Part shown: in pieces, positions 30,391-32,149 of the stretch
Numbering within the stretch: position 1 is the stretch's first letter
Layout of the letters: the number at the start of each line of letters is the position of its first letter
Assembly (NCBI GenBank): GCA_902563305.1
Contig: CACEWP010000012.1
Location: forward strand, 1 to 32,149
Direction of reading: 5' to 3'
DNA length: 32,149 bases
Source: an uncultured Alphaproteobacteria bacterium
Lineage (GTDB): Bacteria > Pseudomonadota > Alphaproteobacteria > Methylaequorales > Methylaequoraceae
Program-made: the position numbers and the translations under genes
The notes under the pieces: generated by a model
Databases searched by the model: none
The model's input: the letters and a program-made list of their open reading frames with translations, nothing else
Told to the model about the DNA's origin: nothing

Positions 30391-32149
30391 TTAAACACCA
30401 ATAAAGTTTAATATTACCTCATTCTTCCAATTTTTTGTTACATTTTCTTCATTTGTTTCTATTTTGATTCTGTTATGAGATATCCCTTGATTAATTAAAA
30501 ATGCTCTAATGTACAGTGACCTTGACTTTAATATTTTTTTAAATTTATTAAAATCCTTTTCGTCTTTGGATACAAAAGTCTTAATAATAATTTTGACAGG
30601 TTTGTCTTTAATGATATTTGCAAATTCTTTAAGTTTTTTCTTTTGTTTAATGCCAAGTTGTTCATCATCGTTTTCAAAATTTAAAATTTCTCTTTTTGAA
30701 TTTACTACTTGCTCTTTTAGTTCCACTATTGAACTTGGCCTTTTTATTATTGCAGCCGCTAGTACATCTCTATCTTTTTTTTCTCTTCGATCGTTTGACA
30801 GGTTGCTCTGAGAAAGTTTTTTTTCTAGCTTTTTTTTGTTTTCATTATTTTTTTCAATTTTTTCGTTATTTTTTTTATTAAATGTTTTCTTTATTGTTCT
30901 TTCATCAAAGAATTGTTTAGTTTTATCAATCTCTACAATTTTTTGACTATCTTTTTTATTAAAATATGAATATTTTCTTTTTTCTATCTCTTTTTCCCTT
31001 TTTCTTATAAGTTCCTCTTTCATAAATTTATTTTCAATATTATCTAATATAATATTATTATCTTTAGTTGATTGTGCTTTCTTAGTCTTAATTATATCTG
31101 ATTTTTTTATTACAGTAATCTGAGTAAAATCTTCTGGATTTTCAATAATTTCTAACTCTTTTTGTTTGGCTTTAAAAGATTTATCTTTTTTTTCTTTTTC
31201 ATGATTTTTTCTAGTTTCTATGATTTTTTTTTTTTCTTCAAGCTTCTTCTCAATAGTTTCAGCTTCAGCTAATTTCATAGAATCTAAAGCATTTTTATTT
31301 TGTCTTTTTTTTTGTTTCTCTAGCTTCTTATTTTCTTCAATTTGTTTCTCTCTTGCTTTTTTTTGACTTGCTAATGCTTGTTTAGCTTTAATACGCTGTT
31401 CTTCCTCAAACCTTCTTTCTTCTTCTTTTCTTTTTGCTATGTCTTCCTTAAGTTTTTTTCTTTCAGCTAATTTTTGTAATTTTTCTAATTTCTCTAACTC
31501 TTTTTTTCTCTCCTTTTGTTTTTCTCTTAACTTCCTCTCCTCAACCAGCCTTTTTTTTTCTTTAAGCTTACGTTCAATTTCTAATTGTTTTTCTATTTTT
31601 TTTCTTCTAAGCCTTTCTTTTTTAATTTTTTCTTGTTCAGCTAGCTTCATTTTTTCTAATTCTCTTTTTCTTTTTCTTTCTTCTTCTTTTTCTTTAATCT
31701 CCAGTGCTAATTTTTGTTTTCTTTCAATTTGTTTAGCTTCTTCCAATGTAAGTTTTCTTTGTATTTCTGCTTTTTTCTTTAACTCTAAAATTTTTCTAGC
31801 TTCTTCTATCTCTTTTCTTTGTCTTTCTTTTTCTGCTTCTCTTGCTATCTTTAACTCGCGTTCTTTTTTACTTTTTATTTTTTCTTCAGCTTTTTCAAGT
31901 TTTTCAAGTTTCTTTACTCTTTTTTCTTCTTCTTTCTTTGCTTTTTTATTTTCTTCTATTTGTCTTTTTTTTTCTATTTTTCTAGCTTTCTCGATATTTT
32001 TCTTTTCTTTTTCTTGGGCTTTACGTTTTAGTTCCTGTTCTTTCTTTTCCTTTTCTTCAGCTTTACGGAGTAATTCTTGTTTTTTCTTTTTCTTCTCTTG
32101 AACCTTTTGTTGTTGAATTCTTTTTTGTTTTTTTTCTTCAGCTTTTCTT
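30391..32149 (-). CDS. Very long K/E-rich helical protein with OmpA-like C-terminal fold (5' end outside window)
   Basis: At least 585 residues are in frame and the reading frame is still open at the window edge, so the start lies outside. The apparent start at 31746 is an internal TTG, not a real start. About the first 470 visible residues are Lys/Glu/Arg-rich repeats of the single-helix/coiled-coil type, similar in character to domain II of TolA. The C-terminal 110 residues (ILNFENDDEQLGIKQKKKLK ... SRSLYIRAFLINQGISHNRI) follow the OmpA-like fold pattern. However, the usual peptidoglycan-binding GHTD motif is missing. It lies first in an operon with a MotA/TolQ-like and an OmpA-domain protein, suggesting a TolA-like rod. 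Confidence 0.8.
   Translation of the reverse strand, partial: RKAEEKKQKRIQQQKVQEKKKKKQELLRKAEEKEKKEQELKRKAQEKEKKNIEKARKIEKKRQIEENKKAKKEEEKRVKKLEKLEKAEEKIKSKKERELKIAREAEKERQRKEIEEARKILELKKKAEIQRKLTLEEAKQIERKQKLALEIKEKEEERKRKRELEKMKLAEQEKIKKERLRRKKIEKQLEIERKLKEKKRLVEERKLREKQKERKKELEKLEKLQKLAERKKLKEDIAKRKEEERRFEEEQRIKAKQALASQKKAREKQIEENKKLEKQKKRQNKNALDSMKLAEAETIEKKLEEKKKIIETRKNHEKEKKDKSFKAKQKELEIIENPEDFTQITVIKKSDIIKTKKAQSTKDNNIILDNIENKFMKEELIRKREKEIEKRKYSYFNKKDSQKIVEIDKTKQFFDERTIKKTFNKKNNEKIEKNNENKKKLEKKLSQSNLSNDRREKKDRDVLAAAIIKRPSSIVELKEQVVNSKREILNFENDDEQLGIKQKKKLKEFANIIKDKPVKIIIKTFVSKDEKDFNKFKKILKSRSLYIRAFLINQGISHNRIKIETNEENVTKNWKNEVILNFIGV

Noticed and set aside
31744-31746. Gene start for the K/E-rich protein at 31746
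   Set aside because: The codon is TTG inside a frame that stays open with the same K/E-rich composition up to the window edge; the true start is outside the window.
31439-32101. Ser/Phe-rich open frame on the plus strand
   Set aside because: It is the antisense shadow of the K/E-rich gene; low-complexity Lys/Glu codons reverse into Phe/Ser/Leu codons.

Overview
The window is a compact, AT-rich (roughly 30% GC by eye) bacterial chromosome segment that reads as a free-living, probably marine, flagellated alphaproteobacterium. Family markers point there: a DUF1013/TrcR protein, DUF1244 next to an N-formylglutamate amidohydrolase and pyruvate kinase, COQ9 beside rpsU, the split pntAA-pntAB-pntB transhydrogenase, a YdcH/DUF465 protein beside purE-purK, and TRAP transporter genes. 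I see no phage, insertion sequence, integrase or CRISPR array, and no gene-free stretch longer than about 300 bases; the largest gap is 191 bp (4146-4336).

Region 1 (1-10350) is flagellar. Seven genes run leftward from 4145: an LPP20/FlgP-like lipoprotein, FlgT-like, LysM protein, flgA, flgM, a FlgN-like chaperone candidate and a DUF2802-like protein. Running rightward from 4337 are flhA-flhF-flhG-fliA plus a small unknown gene. A rod/hook protein gene faces back at 9517-10323. The set resembles the polar-flagellum system of Vibrio/Pseudomonas (FlhF/FlhG, FliA/FlgM, FlgT/FlgP ring proteins). Three sigma-54 -24/-12 elements are readable: a divergent pair in the 4146-4336 gap and one that sets the start of the rod/hook gene. 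A FleQ-box-like palindrome lies in the flhA leader.

Region 2 (10394-13430) holds tRNA-Val(GAC), closely followed by a Tat-exported TRAP binding protein. The TRAP membrane subunits dctM and dctQ lie in convergent orientation.

Region 3 (13495-28378) is housekeeping: rpmJ, pyruvate kinase, an N-formylglutamate amidohydrolase/DUF1244/UDP-sugar epimerase operon, a long-chain acyl-CoA ligase, oligoendopeptidase F, the transhydrogenase operon, rpsU (apparently with an AUU start), COQ9, purE-purK, YdcH, TrcR, a quinone oxidoreductase, rpmE, cyaY and a DUF6787 membrane protein.

Region 4 (28364-32149, leftward) is a proton-channel type envelope operon. It encodes a very long K/E-rich helical protein with an OmpA-like C-terminus (its 5' end is outside the window), a MotA/TolQ/ExbB-like channel and an OmpA-domain MotB/TolR-like partner.

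None of this is proven to be a new system. The strongest points for a second look are the sigma-54/FleQ-like control region, the sigma-54 promoter that appears to make a leaderless flagellar mRNA, a divergent FlhF/FlhG pair, the AUU-initiated rpsU, the C33 tRNA-Val, the TolA-like rod protein, and nine convergent gene pairs that all overlap or nearly touch.
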